DNA of 13,514 nucleotides from contig JAITWQ010000224.1 in the NCBI GenBank assembly GCA_031285215.1, positions 1 through 13,514 on the forward strand, given 5' to 3'. The stretch is from Syntrophobacterales bacterium (lineage in GTDB: Bacteria; Desulfobacterota; Syntrophia; Syntrophales; JAAYKM01). The notes beneath the pieces were generated by a model. The model did not search any database, had not been told where the DNA came from, and saw nothing but the letters and a program-made list of their open reading frames with translations. The position numbers and the translations under genes are program-made. Positions 1 to 8,060 of the stretch are shown here, piece by piece; the stretch's first letter is position 1, and every line of letters starts with the position of its first letter.

Positions 1-331
1 GATGGCAAAAGAGGGAAATTACGCCCAGGTACGATTGCCATCGGGGGAAGTGCGGAAGGTGTTTATTTCCTGCCGGGCTACAATCGGACAGGTTGGCAAT
101 ATAGAGAATGAAAATATAAGTATTGGAAAAGCAGGAAGAACGCGTTGGCATGGAAAGCGTCCCAAGGTCAGGGGCGTTGCAATGAATCCGGTTGACCATC
201 CCATGGGTGGCGGTGAAGGGCGGTCTTCTGGTGGACGCCATCCCTGTACGCCGTGGGGAATTCCGACAAAAGGACACAAGACACGGACAAATAAAAGAAC
301 TGATAAGTATATTGTGAAGAGAAGGGGATAA
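1..331 (+). CDS. rplB: 50S ribosomal protein L2, C-terminal part (5' end outside window)
   Basis: L2 is a core large-subunit protein that binds 23S rRNA near the peptidyl-transferase centre and the subunit interface. The frame is open from the window edge and ends at TAA 329-331, so about 110 C-terminal residues of a protein usually near 275 are visible. Diagnostic stretches are [30 protein letters not shown], the loop [14 protein letters not shown] and the basic tail [12 protein letters not shown]. In the loop the first His (DHP) is kept, but the second His of the E. coli DHPHGGGEG motif is Met. The segment after the loop ([12 protein letters not shown]) is slightly longer than in E. coli. 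An ATG at position 2 lies inside the gene and is not its start. rpsS follows after 3 bases. Identity is certain; only the N-terminal part is missing. Confidence 0.98.
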   Translation, partial: MAKEGNYAQVRLPSGEVRKVFISCRATIGQVGNIENENISIGKAGRTRWHGKRPKVRGVAMNPVDHPMGGGEGRSSGGRHPCTPWGIPTKGHKTRTNKRTDKYIVKRRG

Positions 332-334
332 AAG

Positions 335-616
335 GTGTCACGTTCAATACGCAAAGGACCGTATATAGAGGAAAAGCTTCTTGAGAAGGTTCGGAAAATA
401 GAATCTTCCGGTAACAAGGCAGTTATTCAAACCTGGTCAAGGCGCTCAACAATTGTACCGGAGTTGATAGGACACACTTTTGCGGTGCATAACGGTAAAA
501 AGTTTATTCCTGTGTTTGTGACGGAAAATATGGTGGGTCATAAGCTGGGAGAGTTTTCGCCGACAAGGACTTTTTACAGTCACGCCGGAGATCGGAAAAG
601 CAAGGTTAGAAAATAA
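335..616 (+). CDS. rpsS: 30S ribosomal protein S19
   Basis: S19 sits in the head of the 30S subunit beside S13 and contacts 16S rRNA near the A-site tRNA region. The 93-residue product matches the usual length of 91-93. It starts [19 protein letters not shown] and carries the family motifs [20 protein letters not shown] and [15 protein letters not shown], then a basic tail. The start is GTG at 335, three bases after the rplB stop. Its purine-rich ribosome-binding region (GAAGAGAAGGGG) lies within the last rplB codons, which suggests translational coupling. The start fits the conserved N-terminus S-R-S-I-R-K-G-P. Confidence 0.97.
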   Translation: MSRSIRKGPYIEEKLLEKVRKIESSGNKAVIQTWSRRSTIVPELIGHTFAVHNGKKFIPVFVTENMVGHKLGEFSPTRTFYSHAGDRKSKVRK

Positions 617-667
617 AATAAGGTCTGACGGATATTCATCATTGGTTAAAATGGAGTTATTAGGGAT

Positions 668-1000
668 ATGGAAACGAAGGCAGTAGCCAGATATGTGAGA
701 ATTTCTCCTCAGAAAGCGAGATTGGTTGTTGATTTGATACGAGGGCGAAAAGTTGATGAGGCGAGAGTGATTCTGGAGTTTACGCGGAAAAAAGCAGCGG
801 TCATCGTTTCGAAACTTTTGAAATCGGCTGTGGCAAATGCGAGTCAGAAGCCGGATGTTGATGAGAATATTCTCTATGTTAAAAAGATATTTGTGGATCA
901 GGGACCTGCGCTGAAGAGATGGCGTGCGCGCGCCCAAGGAAGGGCGGCATCAATCAAGAAAAGAATGAGTCATATTACGATCGTGCTGGATGAAGCGTGA
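668..1000 (+). CDS. rplV: 50S ribosomal protein L22
   Basis: L22 binds all domains of 23S rRNA, and its long beta-hairpin lines the peptide exit tunnel. The product has 110 residues, the normal length. The N-terminal signature [17 protein letters not shown] is at about residues 10-26. The hairpin region is near 76-97 ([19 protein letters not shown]), and the C-terminus is [10 protein letters not shown]. At the hairpin tip the Pro of the E. coli sequence (MPRAKGRA) is Ala87 here (RARAQGRA). The start ATG 668 is preceded by GGAG at 653-656. The gap from rpsS is 51 bases with no visible structure, one of the larger spacers in the operon. Confidence 0.97.
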   Translation: METKAVARYVRISPQKARLVVDLIRGRKVDEARVILEFTRKKAAVIVSKLLKSAVANASQKPDVDENILYVKKIFVDQGPALKRWRARAQGRAASIKKRMSHITIVLDEA

Positions 1001-1006
1001 GTATTG

Positions 1007-1014
1007 AGGAGGTG
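1007..1014 (+). promoter_or_regulatory. Near-perfect Shine-Dalgarno for the TTG start of rpsC
   Basis: AGGAGGTG complements the 16S rRNA 3' end over its full core and lies 5-6 bases before TTG 1020. It fixes the start of rpsC at a weak codon. Confidence 0.85.
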
Positions 1015-1019
1015 GATCG

Positions 1020-1661
1020 TTGGGTCAGAAAGTAAATCCGATTGGATTGAGGCTGGGTGGTATTAAAACATGGAATTCCTCGTGGTATTCGGAAAAGAAA
1101 TACGCCGCTCTTTTGCATGAGGATTTGAAGATCAGGAATTATTTGAAGAAAAAGCTCTACAATGCGGGTATATCGAGAATAGGAATTGAAAGGGCTGCGG
1201 ATAAGGCAAAGGTGAATATTCATGCCGCACGGCCAGGGGTCATTATCGGGAAAAAAGGTTCTGAAATAGAGAAGCTTAAAAAGGATCTTGAGTCCATTAC
1301 GGATAAGGAAATTATTCTAAATATTTTAGAGGTGCGTAAGCCTGAAATTGATGCGCAGCTTGTCGCGGAAAATGTTGCCCTCCAGCTGGAAAGAAGAGTT
1401 GCTTTTCGCCGGGCGATGAAGAAATGTGTGGCATCAGCCTTGAAATTTGGTGCAAAAGGCGTTCGTATCAATTGTTCCGGGCGCTTGGGCGGCGCGGAAA
1501 TGTCTCGGTCGGAATGGTATCGTGAGGGGCGTGTTCCTCTTCATACATTGCGGGCTGATATTGATTGCGGTTTTGCAGAGGCGCATACGGCATATGGTCA
1601 GATAGGCGTTAAGGTATTGATGTTCCATGGAGAAATATTGCCAAACCAGAAACAGGTTTAG
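1020..1661 (+). CDS. rpsC: 30S ribosomal protein S3
   Basis: S3 lies at the mRNA entry channel of the 30S subunit and contributes to the ribosome's mRNA helicase activity. The product has 213 residues, typical of the shorter S3 forms. The N-terminus is [14 protein letters not shown] type II KH domain has the GxxG loop GKKG at residues 77-80 within [16 protein letters not shown]. The C-terminal domain shows [20 protein letters not shown] and [11 protein letters not shown]. The start is TTG at 1020, the only one matching the conserved M-G-Q-K-V-N-P. A perfect Shine-Dalgarno, AGGAGGTG at 1007-1014, lies 5-6 bases upstream and probably offsets the weak start codon. The gap from rplV is 19 bases. 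Confidence 0.98.
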   Translation: MGQKVNPIGLRLGGIKTWNSSWYSEKKYAALLHEDLKIRNYLKKKLYNAGISRIGIERAADKAKVNIHAARPGVIIGKKGSEIEKLKKDLESITDKEIILNILEVRKPEIDAQLVAENVALQLERRVAFRRAMKKCVASALKFGAKGVRINCSGRLGGAEMSRSEWYREGRVPLHTLRADIDCGFAEAHTAYGQIGVKVLMFHGEILPNQKQV

Positions 1662-1703
1662 CAATAGAGTGGGATGGCAGGATTATAAGCAGGGGAAAAA
1701 TTT

Positions 1704-2126
1704 ATGTTAGCACCTAAGAGGATGAAATATCGGAAAATGCAGCGAGGGCGCATGGGGGGAAAGTCCATTCGCGGCGGCCATATTGCTTTTGGCGATTACG
1801 GTCTTCAGGCATCTGAATGCGGATGGATAACGGCGAGACAAATTGAGGCCGCTCGTATTGCCATGACTCGATATGTAAAAAGAGGTGGGAAAATATGGAT
1901 CAGGGTATTTCCGCAAAAATCAATCACGAAGAAACCTGCTGAAACCCGTATGGGTAAAGGGAAGGGCGCACCGGAAGAATGGGTGGCTGTAATTCGTCCC
2001 GGCGCCGTTCTTTACGAGATGCAAGGCGTGGCAGAGGACGTTGCGAAAGAAGCTTTTCGTCTGGCGGCTCATAAGCTTCCCATTGCGACAAAGTTTCTTG
2101 TGAAGGAGATATCAAATGAAGAATAA
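1704..2126 (+). CDS. rplP: 50S ribosomal protein L16
   Basis: L16 binds near the A site of the large subunit and helps position aminoacyl-tRNA. The product has 140 residues, slightly longer than the E. coli 136. It starts [19 protein letters not shown] and contains [23 protein letters not shown] and [19 protein letters not shown]. Arg82 in TRMGKGKG aligns with E. coli Arg81, the residue hydroxylated by YcfD in that species; no claim is made about modification here. Start ATG 1704 follows a GGGGAAAAA purine stretch. The last 11 bases overlap the beginning of rpmC in another frame, so the two genes are probably translationally coupled. Confidence 0.97.
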   Translation: MLAPKRMKYRKMQRGRMGGKSIRGGHIAFGDYGLQASECGWITARQIEAARIAMTRYVKRGGKIWIRVFPQKSITKKPAETRMGKGKGAPEEWVAVIRPGAVLYEMQGVAEDVAKEAFRLAAHKLPIATKFLVKEISNEE

Positions 2127-2307
2127 AGATATCATAAACTTGGAAAAAGATGAACTTGAGCAGAAGCGTAAGGAACTCAAGGAAGAATATTTCAAGCTAA
2201 AGGTAAGGCATGCGTCAGGCCAGTTAGAAACTCCTTCTTCTCTTGCGGTTGTTCGTAAGAATATTGCGAGAGTAAATACGGTTTTAAGACAGAAGGAGGG
2301 AAAGTGA
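2116..2307 (+). CDS. rpmC: 50S ribosomal protein L29
   Basis: L29 is a small two-helix protein near the peptide exit site, next to L23, and part of the docking region for trigger factor and SRP. The product has 63 residues, the usual size. It is predicted to be an alpha-helical hairpin with the family pattern [20 protein letters not shown] followed by [16 protein letters not shown]. The start ATG 2116 lies inside rplP (11-base overlap), and the ribosome-binding site GAAGGAGA at about 2102-2109 is within rplP codons. The stop TGA 2305-2307 lies three bases before the preferred rpsQ start. Confidence 0.95.
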   Translation: MKNKDIINLEKDELEQKRKELKEEYFKLKVRHASGQLETPSSLAVVRKNIARVNTVLRQKEGK

Positions 2308-2309
2308 CA

Positions 2310-2567
2310 ATGTCGGAACGGGGTAATAATAGGACAATACAGGGTGTTGTGATCAGCGATAAGATGGATAAAACCGTTGTTGTCATGTCTGAGAGATTGG
2401 TGAGGCATCCCGTTGTTCATAAATTTGTGAAAAGGCGTGTCAAATATAAAGTTCATGATGAAGCGAATTCCTGTCAGGTAGGCGACAAGGTTTTGATTAT
2501 TGAATCAAGGCCCCTTAGCAAAGAAAAACGTTGGCGGGTTCGTGAGATTATACAGAAAGCTAAGTAA
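2310..2567 (+). CDS. rpsQ: 30S ribosomal protein S17
   Basis: S17 is an OB-fold primary 16S rRNA-binding protein needed early in 30S assembly. It shows [15 protein letters not shown] near the N-terminus and [27 protein letters not shown] (middle to C-terminus), all typical. With ATG 2310 the product has 85 residues and begins MSERGNN, as in many homologues. An alternative GTG at 2304 adds two residues and overlaps the rpmC stop as GTGA. The Shine-Dalgarno AGGAGG at 2294-2299 is 10 bases from the ATG and 4 from the GTG, so spacing does not settle the choice. I prefer the ATG because of family N-termini. Identity is certain; the exact start is not. Confidence 0.95.
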   Translation: MSERGNNRTIQGVVISDKMDKTVVVMSERLVRHPVVHKFVKRRVKYKVHDEANSCQVGDKVLIIESRPLSKEKRWRVREIIQKAK

Positions 2568-2594
2568 GCCGGAAAAGTAAAAAGGAGTTCAGTT

Positions 2595-2963
2595 ATGATT
2601 CAGATGCAAACCATGTTGACCGTTGCAGATAATTCTGGGGCAAAGCGGGTCCTTTGCATCAAGGTTCTTGGCGGATCGAAAAGGCGTTATGCCAGTGTTG
2701 GCGATATTATTGTTGTTTCTGTGAAGGAAGCGCTGCCCAACTCGAAAGTGAAAAAAGGCGATGTGATGAAAGCTGTTATTGTGCGCACCGCTAAAGAGGT
2801 TAGAAGACCTGACGGATCCTATCTGAAGTTTGATGAAAATTCTGCTGTATTGATAACCAATCAGATGGAACCTATCGGTACTCGCATATTCGGCCCTGTG
2901 GCAAGAGAACTGAGGGCAAAACAATTTATGAAAATCATATCTCTTGCCCCTGAAGTGTTATAG
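2595..2963 (+). CDS. rplN: 50S ribosomal protein L14
   Basis: L14 is a conserved beta-barrel protein on the interface side of the 50S subunit. It forms bridges with 16S rRNA and is the docking site of the silencing factor RsfS. The product has exactly the standard 122 residues. Signatures are [32 protein letters not shown], and the C-terminal [20 protein letters not shown]. The start ATG 2595 has AAGGAG at 2581-2586, 8 bases upstream. The gap to rplX is 62 bases, among the longest in the operon, with no terminator or clear secondary structure. Confidence 0.98.
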   Translation: MIQMQTMLTVADNSGAKRVLCIKVLGGSKRRYASVGDIIVVSVKEALPNSKVKKGDVMKAVIVRTAKEVRRPDGSYLKFDENSAVLITNQMEPIGTRIFGPVARELRAKQFMKIISLAPEVL

Positions 2964-3025
2964 TGCGTTTTTGTTCGGAATAGGGAAGCGGAGCAAAGTG
3001 ATTCTAATTAAATGGGGATAGTGGA

Positions 3026-3346
3026 ATGCAGGAAATTGGCTTTAAAAAAGGTGATCTGGTTAAGGTTACAACAGGTAAGGATAAGGGCAAGGAAGGTAAA
3101 GTTCTGCAACTTATCAAAAAGAAAAACAGATTGCTCGTTGAAAAAGTAAATATGTTGAAACAGCATAAGAAGCCTGACGCGAAAGGGAAGGGCGGTATCC
3201 TCGAAAAAGAGGGTCCTGTCCATATCTCGAATGTTATGCTTGTTTGCAGCAAATGTAATAAAGCGGTTCGATATGGGGTCCGGGCATTGGATGATAATAA
3301 AAAAGTTCGTTATTGTAAGAAATGTAACGAGATTCTAGACGCATAG
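3026..3346 (+). CDS. rplX: 50S ribosomal protein L24, four-cysteine form
   Basis: L24 is an assembly-initiating large-subunit protein close to the tunnel exit. The product has 106 residues. A KOW motif is near the N-terminus ([20 protein letters not shown]), followed by [13 protein letters not shown] and [13 protein letters not shown]. Two CxxC pairs, Cys74/Cys77 and Cys97/Cys100, form a likely four-cysteine zinc site absent from E. coli L24 but present in many other bacterial L24 proteins; zinc binding is inferred. Start ATG 3026 gives the expected N-terminus. The nearby GTG at 3021 is out of frame. The gap to rplE is only 11 bases. Confidence 0.96.
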   Translation: MQEIGFKKGDLVKVTTGKDKGKEGKVLQLIKKKNRLLVEKVNMLKQHKKPDAKGKGGILEKEGPVHISNVMLVCSKCNKAVRYGVRALDDNKKVRYCKKCNEILDA

Positions 3347-3357
3347 GTCGTAATACC

Positions 3358-3903
3358 ATGGCACAAGCGAGATTAAAAAAGTATTACAATGAAAAAGTCG
3401 TTCCCGCTCTGATGAAGGAGTTTGGGTACAAAAGCGTGATGGAGGTTCCCAAAGTCACGAAAATTGTTGTTAACATGGGGCTGGGTGAAGCCATTCAGAA
3501 TGTGAAAATTCTGGACAGTGCCGTGGAGGAGCTTTCCCGCATAACAGGGCAAAAACCTGTTATTACAAAAGCGAAGCGCTCTATTTCGACGTTTAAGCTT
3601 CGCCAGGGAATGTCCATTGGCTGCCGTGTAACTCTAAGGCGGGAAAGAATGTATGAATTCTTTGACAGATTAGTGAGTGTCAGCCTGCCCCGGGTTCGTG
3701 ATTTCCGCGGCGTGTCTCCCTCGTCTTTTGATGGTATGGGGAATTATACTCTGGGGTTGCAGGAACAAATCATCTTTCCTGAAATAGACTATGACAAGAT
3801 TGAAAAAGTGCGGGGAATGAATGTTGTCGTTGTCACAACGGCGAAAACAGATCAGGAAGCGCGGTATCTCCTGAAGCTGATGGGTGTGCCTTTTAGGAAT
3901 TGA
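3358..3903 (+). CDS. rplE: 50S ribosomal protein L5
   Basis: L5 binds 5S rRNA and, in the central protuberance, contacts P-site tRNA and S13. The product has 181 residues (family about 179). Conserved stretches include [15 protein letters not shown], the segment [19 protein letters not shown], and [20 protein letters not shown]. The start ATG 3358 lies 11 bases after rplX, with only a weak Shine-Dalgarno (AGG within ATAGGTCG), so coupling to rplX translation is likely. In E. coli, S8 represses the spc operon by binding the rplX-rplE spacer. Here the spacer is too short to hold a comparable target. Confidence 0.97.
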   Translation: MAQARLKKYYNEKVVPALMKEFGYKSVMEVPKVTKIVVNMGLGEAIQNVKILDSAVEELSRITGQKPVITKAKRSISTFKLRQGMSIGCRVTLRRERMYEFFDRLVSVSLPRVRDFRGVSPSSFDGMGNYTLGLQEQIIFPEIDYDKIEKVRGMNVVVVTTAKTDQEARYLLKLMGVPFRN

Positions 3904-3946
3904 TAACTGGATTTAATATAAGAAAAGTGTTGGTGGAGGACCAGGA

Positions 3947-4132
3947 GTGGCAAAAAAATCGTTAATTGCAAAATCTAAGAGGGAAATGAAATTTTCCGTA
4001 AGGCAGTACAATCGTTGTCCTCTTTGCGGGAGATCTCGAGCCTATTACAGGAAGTTTGATATGTGTCGGCTTTGTCTGCGGGATCTTGCCCTTAAAGGGG
4101 AAATTCCTGGCGTTATAAAATCCAGTTGGTAG
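3947..4132 (+). CDS. rpsN: 30S ribosomal protein S14, zinc-binding (type Z)
   Basis: S14 is a late-binding protein of the 30S head. The product has 61 residues, the short zinc-binding form also called RpsZ, not the 101-residue zinc-free form of E. coli. The zinc ligands are Cys24-x2-Cys27 (CPLC) and Cys40-x2-Cys43 (CRLC). The C-terminus [14 protein letters not shown] is diagnostic. Start GTG 3947 is preceded by GGAGGA at 3935-3940, spacing 6. The 43-base gap from rplE has no visible structure. It lies in the usual spc position between rplE and rpsH. Confidence 0.97.
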   Translation: MAKKSLIAKSKREMKFSVRQYNRCPLCGRSRAYYRKFDMCRLCLRDLALKGEIPGVIKSSW

Positions 4133-4150
4133 TTTGAAGGAGTCGTTATT

Positions 4151-4561
4151 ATGGGGATGACAGATCCGATAGGGGATATGCTTACAAGAATCAGAAATGC
4201 AAGTAGAGTGCATTTCAAAAGTGTTGATATCTTTTTTTCCCGGATGAATCGGGATATTGCCAGGGTATTGCTTGATTGCGGATATATTGAAGGCTATGAA
4301 ATAAAAAAGGGCGAGGGCGGCGATAAGGTTTGGGATGTTTTACGCGTCCATCTTAAATATGCGGAAGATAAAAAGCCCGTTTTAACTGGTTTGAAGCGAG
4401 TGAGTAAGCCTGGGCGCCGGGTTTATCTGCATAAAAATGAAATACCTAAAGTGTTGAATGGGTACGGCATAAGCATCATAACGACTTCTAAAGGCGTGAT
4501 GACGGATAGAGAAGCCAAGGCGAAAAACGTGGGAGGAGAGATCCTTTGTAACGTGTGGTAA
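4151..4561 (+). CDS. rpsH: 30S ribosomal protein S8
   Basis: S8 is a primary binder of 16S rRNA helix 21 and, in E. coli, the translational repressor of the spc operon. The product has 136 residues, a few more than the usual 130-132. The N-terminus MGMTDPIGDMLTRIRNA and the C-terminal signatures VSKPGRRVYLHKNEIPKVLNGYG and TSKGVMTDREA with GGEILCNVW are clear. Residues 25-33 (VDIFFSRMN) differ from the common MPSSKLK-like pattern. The start ATG 4151 is favoured over ATG 4157 because AGGAG at 4138-4142 lies 8 bases away rather than 14. The gap from rpsN is 18 bases. Confidence 0.96.
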   Translation: MGMTDPIGDMLTRIRNASRVHFKSVDIFFSRMNRDIARVLLDCGYIEGYEIKKGEGGDKVWDVLRVHLKYAEDKKPVLTGLKRVSKPGRRVYLHKNEIPKVLNGYGISIITTSKGVMTDREAKAKNVGGEILCNVW

Positions 4562-4592
4562 ATCAAAGTGCCGGGAATGGAGTGATTTTTTT

Positions 4593-5141
4593 ATGTCAAG
4601 AATCGGGAAGAGAATCATTGAAATACCAGAAGGTGTTTCGATTAAAAAGGAAGGCAACTTAGTTGTTGTGCAGGGCCCCAAGGGTACTTTGTCTCGTGTT
4701 TTGCCAAGGGAAGTAGAAATTATTGTTGAAACTGATAATAAAACTGCCCATGTTGAGAAAAGTTCGGCTGCGAGAGTCGCGGATCAGAATCAGGGCTTGG
4801 CAAGAACTCTTGTCGCAAATATGGTGACAGGCGTTAGCGCCGGCTATGAAAAAGGACTGGAAATTTCCGGGGTAGGTTACCGCGCGGAAGTTGATGATAA
4901 TGGTATGCTGAAACTGGCTGTTGGCTATTCATCTCCTGTTGTATATGAGGTCCCCGAAGGAATCAGCCTGAGGGTTGACAAGCAGGTCAATATTTTTGTG
5001 GCGGGGATAGATAAAGAACTGGTTGGTAAAGTTGCCGCAGAAATCAGAAGCATTAGAAAGCCTGAGCCATATAAGGGAAAAGGAATCAGGTACGCTGGCG
5101 AAGTTGTGAGAAAGAAAGAAGGAAAATCAGCAGGTGCATAA
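4593..5141 (+). CDS. rplF: 50S ribosomal protein L6
   Basis: L6 binds 23S rRNA near the sarcin-ricin loop and supports elongation-factor function. The product has 182 residues (family about 177-180), with two tandem L6 folds. The N-terminus is MSRIGKRIIEIPEGV, with VQGPKGTLSR at about 28-37. The C-terminal domain carries the family signature RKPEPYKGKGIRYAGE and ends in a lysine-rich tail. The start ATG 4593 has GGAG about ten bases upstream across a run of seven T. The gap to rplR is 30 bases. Confidence 0.97.
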   Translation: MSRIGKRIIEIPEGVSIKKEGNLVVVQGPKGTLSRVLPREVEIIVETDNKTAHVEKSSAARVADQNQGLARTLVANMVTGVSAGYEKGLEISGVGYRAEVDDNGMLKLAVGYSSPVVYEVPEGISLRVDKQVNIFVAGIDKELVGKVAAEIRSIRKPEPYKGKGIRYAGEVVRKKEGKSAGA

Positions 5142-5171
5142 TCAGCATCGTACGAGAGAGAGGTAAGGCAA

Positions 5172-5537
5172 TTGTCATCTAAGAGGATTACAAAGGTCAG
5201 AGCAAGAAGAGCCAAAAGAGTGCGTTCAAAAGTACACGGTACAATGGAGCGGCCGAGATTATCTGTTTTCAGGAGTGACCGGCATATTTATGTTCAGGCG
5301 ATTGCCGATGATACGGGTCGTACTCTCGCCCATGCATCTACCGTATCTAAAGATTTTGATAAAGGAATTTTGACGGATAAGAAAATTCTTGTTGCCAAAG
5401 AGGTTGGGAAGATGGTTTCGGCAAAACTTTTGGCAATGGGGATTTCTCAGGCGGTATTTGATCGCGGCATGTATTTGTACCACGGACGGGTTAAAGCTCT
5501 TGCAGAAGGGGCAAGAGAAGCAGGCTTACAGTTTTAA
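5172..5537 (+). CDS. rplR: 50S ribosomal protein L18
   Basis: L18 binds 5S rRNA together with L5 and L25 and brings it into the central protuberance. The product has 121 residues, a normal length. It has a basic N-terminus (KVRARRAKRVRSKVHGT), then RPRLSVFRSDRHIYVQAIADD and the C-terminal signature FDRGMYLYHGRVKALAEGAREAGLQF (positions about 96-121). The start is TTG 5172, preceded by AGAGGT at 5159-5164, 7 bases away. No ATG exists nearby in frame. Order rplF-rplR-rpsE is standard for the spc block. Confidence 0.96.
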   Translation: MSSKRITKVRARRAKRVRSKVHGTMERPRLSVFRSDRHIYVQAIADDTGRTLAHASTVSKDFDKGILTDKKILVAKEVGKMVSAKLLAMGISQAVFDRGMYLYHGRVKALAEGAREAGLQF

Positions 5538-5565
5538 AGGTAATTGATAAAATACACTGAAGGGA

Positions 5566-6066
5566 ATGGCCTTGAATAAAAGAGAAATAAGAGAAGAAGA
5601 GCTTTTGGATCGAGTAATAGCCATTAACAGGACGGCAAAGGTTGTTAAAGGCGGCCGCCGTTTCCGTTTTAGTGCCATCGTTGTTGTTGGTGACGGGATT
5701 GGCGCGGTAGGTTCCGGTTTGGGCAAGGCGCATGAAGTTCCGGAAGCCATTCGTAAAGGAATGGAACAGGCAAAAAAGAATATGACTTCGGTAGCCGTTC
5801 TGGATAAAACAGTTCCCTATGAGGTTATTGGTCATTATGGGGCGGGCAAGGTGCTTTTAAAACCTGCCTCTGCCGGAACAGGTCTTATTGCGGGCGGCGC
5901 AGTGCGGGCTGTTTTAGAAGTTGCCGGTGTTCAGAACGTGTTGACGAAATGCTTGGGATCTCATAATCCTCATAATTTGGTTAAAGCAACGATTAATGGA
6001 CTGCAGCAGTTGAAGGACCCTTCGGCTATTGCCTTTCGGCGTGGAAAGACCTTAGAAGAGATCTAA
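5566..6066 (+). CDS. rpsE: 30S ribosomal protein S5
   Basis: S5 lies at the mRNA entry and decoding region. Mutations in it affect translational accuracy and spectinomycin sensitivity. The product has 166 residues, the typical size. It combines a double-stranded-RNA-binding-like N-terminal domain, [25 protein letters not shown] and [18 protein letters not shown] (residues about 20-65), with a C-terminal domain [21 protein letters not shown] and [14 protein letters not shown]. Start choice is uncertain: ATG 5566 has AAGGG only one base upstream, whereas TTG 5572 sits 7 bases from the same AAGGG (5560-5564) and would shorten the protein by two residues. Confidence 0.96.
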   Translation: MALNKREIREEELLDRVIAINRTAKVVKGGRRFRFSAIVVVGDGIGAVGSGLGKAHEVPEAIRKGMEQAKKNMTSVAVLDKTVPYEVIGHYGAGKVLLKPASAGTGLIAGGAVRAVLEVAGVQNVLTKCLGSHNPHNLVKATINGLQQLKDPSAIAFRRGKTLEEI

Positions 6067-6088
6067 TACGGGATGGGAGAATTTTAGA

Positions 6089-6274
6089 GTGAAGAAGCTC
6101 CGAATTACGCAGGTTCGCAGTTATATTGGTAGGCCTGAAGAACAGAGAAAGGTTCTCCGAGGTCTTGGGTTGGGCAAAATGAATCGTGTCGTTGTGCTTG
6201 AAGACAAGCCCGAAGTGCGTGGTATGATTAATAAGGTTAATCATCTGGTCAGATATGAAGCGATAGAGGAGTAG
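6089..6274 (+). CDS. rpmD: 50S ribosomal protein L30
   Basis: L30 is a small peripheral large-subunit protein that some bacterial lineages lack. The product has 61 residues, normal for bacteria. The motif [19 protein letters not shown] followed by [17 protein letters not shown] and the terminal [13 protein letters not shown] pattern are clear. The start is GTG 6089, with GGGAG at about 6075-6079 roughly nine bases upstream. rpsE ends 22 bases before, and rplO begins five bases after the stop, so the three are almost certainly co-transcribed. Confidence 0.95.
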   Translation: MKKLRITQVRSYIGRPEEQRKVLRGLGLGKMNRVVVLEDKPEVRGMINKVNHLVRYEAIEE

Positions 6275-6279
6275 CAGAG

Positions 6280-6723
6280 ATGGATTTAAGTACATTAAAA
6301 GCGCCAGATGGTTCGCGTAAAAAAAGAAAAAGAGTAGGGCGGGGCAATGGCTCCGGTCATGGCGGAACTGCATGCAAAGGGGCAAAAGGACAAAAAGCGC
6401 GATCCGGCGGGAAGGTTCGCCGCGGATTTGAAGGAGGCCAGATGCCCCTTGCGAGAAGACTGCCCAAACGGGGATTCCGTAATATCTTTCGTCAGGAAGT
6501 TGCCGAAGTTAGCATTGAATCGTTGAACCGCTTTGACGAAAACACTGTTGTTGATGCGGAAAAGCTTTGTAATGCGGGATTGATAAAACATTTTGATGAT
6601 ATTGTTAAAGTTTTGGCAAACGGAGATATTAACGTTCCTTTAACGATAAAAGTCAATAAAATCAGCAAAGGGGCCAGGGCAAAGATTGAGGCTGCCGGTG
6701 GTTCCTTCGTAGAGGTTGAATAA
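6280..6723 (+). CDS. rplO: 50S ribosomal protein L15
   Basis: L15 is a late-assembly 50S protein with a long basic extension into 23S rRNA. The product has 147 residues (E. coli 144). The extension shows [20 protein letters not shown] and [18 protein letters not shown] (about residues 20-67). The globular part ends in [19 protein letters not shown], the usual terminal pattern. The start ATG 6280 lies five bases after the rpmD stop, behind GAGGAG at about 6266-6271. The 3' end carries the ribosome-binding site for secY, and the stop TAA (6721-6723) is one base from the preferred secY start. Confidence 0.97.
   Translation: MDLSTLKAPDGSRKKRKRVGRGNGSGHGGTACKGAKGQKARSGGKVRRGFEGGQMPLARRLPKRGFRNIFRQEVAEVSIESLNRFDENTVVDAEKLCNAGLIKHFDDIVKVLANGDINVPLTIKVNKISKGARAKIEAAGGSFVEVE
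6712..6715 (+). promoter_or_regulatory. Ribosome-binding site that decides the secY start
   Basis: GAGG lies inside the last rplO codons, nine bases before TTG 6725 and directly against TTG 6716. Only the former spacing is workable, and it yields the conserved ML- N-terminus of SecY. Confidence 0.7.
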
Positions 6724-6724
6724 C

Positions 6725-8032
6725 TTGCTCGAAGGCCTCAAAAATATTTCTAAAATACCAGAACTGCAAAAGAGAATTCTCTTTACTTTGGGGTTGCTTA
6801 CCGTTTATCGGGTTGGCGCTCATGTTCCCACTCCGGGGATTGATGCGATTGCTTTAGCGTCTTTTTTTGAGCAAGCCAAGGATTCACTTCTGGGGCTCTT
6901 TGATTTATTTGCAGGCGGCGCCCTCAGCAATTTATCTGTTTTTGCTTTGGGTATTATGCCCTACATAAGCGCTTCGATTATTCTGCAGCTGTTGACGATT
7001 TCCGTTCCGCATCTGGAAAAGCTTTCTAAAGAAGGGGAATCGGGCCGGAAGAAAATCATCCAATATACGAGGTATGGTACTATTTTGCTAAGTATCATAC
7101 AGGGATTTGGTATTGCCGTTGGTTTAGAAACGATGGCTGGTCCGACAGGGGCGTCCATCGTGATTACTCCCGGCTGGGGTTTTCGATTAATGACGGTTAT
7201 TACCCTGACGGCGGGTACGGCCTTTATTATGTGGTTGGGCGAGCAGATTACGGAACGCGGCATAGGAAATGGTATTTCCCTGATTATCTTTTCCGGTATT
7301 GTATGTCAGGGGCCTGAGGCAATACTGAACGTTTTCCAGCTCTTATCGTCGAGAGAGATGGGGATCTTTGCTATTATTTTCCTGATAGTCATGATGATTG
7401 GTGTTGTTGCCTTTGTTGTTTTCATGGAAACCGGACAGAGGAGAATAACGGTTCAATATGCTAAACGGGTTGTCGGAAGGAAAATGTATGGCGGTCAATC
7501 AACCCACTTGCCGCTGAAAATTAATACTGCCGGCGTTATCCCGCCGATATTTGCATCGTCAATTATTATGTTTCCGGCGACGATAGCAACGTTTATTGAT
7601 CATCCATGGATGATGGCGATTACCAATGTTCTCACTCCCGGCCGCATCCCCCATGAGATACTCTATGTTATTTTTATTATATTTTTCTGTTATTTTTATA
7701 CGGCGGTTACATATAATCCCGTTGACGTTGCGGATAACCTGAAAAAGTATGGTGGTTTTATACCGGGAATTCGTCCCGGTAAAAAAACGGCGGATTATAT
7801 TGATGATGTTTTAACGCGGCTGACCTTTAGCGGGGCGATTTATGTATCTGCGGTGTGCGTCCTGCCTACTATTCTTATGACTAATTTTAATGTGCCATTC
7901 TACTTTGGTGGTACGGCTCTTTTAATTGTGGTGGGCGTTGCTCTTGATACGGCAGGACAAATTGAAACACACTTGCTTACAAGACAGTATCAGGGTTTTA
8001 TGAAGAAAGGCCGGATCGCCAGGCGGCGTTGA
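6725..8032 (+). CDS. secY: Preprotein translocase channel subunit SecY
   Basis: SecY forms the protein-conducting channel of the inner membrane with SecE and SecG, and works with SecA or the ribosome. With TTG 6725 the product has 435 residues, typical, and begins [20 protein letters not shown] like its homologues. About ten hydrophobic transmembrane stretches alternate with conserved loops. The plug region follows [21 protein letters not shown]. The cytosolic C5 loop has [19 protein letters not shown], and the C6 loop has [17 protein letters not shown], including the Arg important for SecA coupling in E. coli. A TTG at 6716 would add three residues but lies directly on GAGG 6712-6715. From TTG 6725 the same GAGG is nine bases away, which decides the start. 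The spacer from rplO is one base. Confidence 0.97.
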   Translation: MLEGLKNISKIPELQKRILFTLGLLTVYRVGAHVPTPGIDAIALASFFEQAKDSLLGLFDLFAGGALSNLSVFALGIMPYISASIILQLLTISVPHLEKLSKEGESGRKKIIQYTRYGTILLSIIQGFGIAVGLETMAGPTGASIVITPGWGFRLMTVITLTAGTAFIMWLGEQITERGIGNGISLIIFSGIVCQGPEAILNVFQLLSSREMGIFAIIFLIVMMIGVVAFVVFMETGQRRITVQYAKRVVGRKMYGGQSTHLPLKINTAGVIPPIFASSIIMFPATIATFIDHPWMMAITNVLTPGRIPHEILYVIFIIFFCYFYTAVTYNPVDVADNLKKYGGFIPGIRPGKKTADYIDDVLTRLTFSGAIYVSAVCVLPTILMTNFNVPFYFGGTALLIVVGVALDTAGQIETHLLTRQYQGFMKKGRIARRR

Positions 8033-8060
8033 TGGATGAGAAAAGGATGGTCCGCAGGCC

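Noticed and set aside
446..937. Antisense reading frame of 163 codons across rpsS and rplV
   Set aside because: It is a shadow of two certain ribosomal genes, with no recognisable domain.
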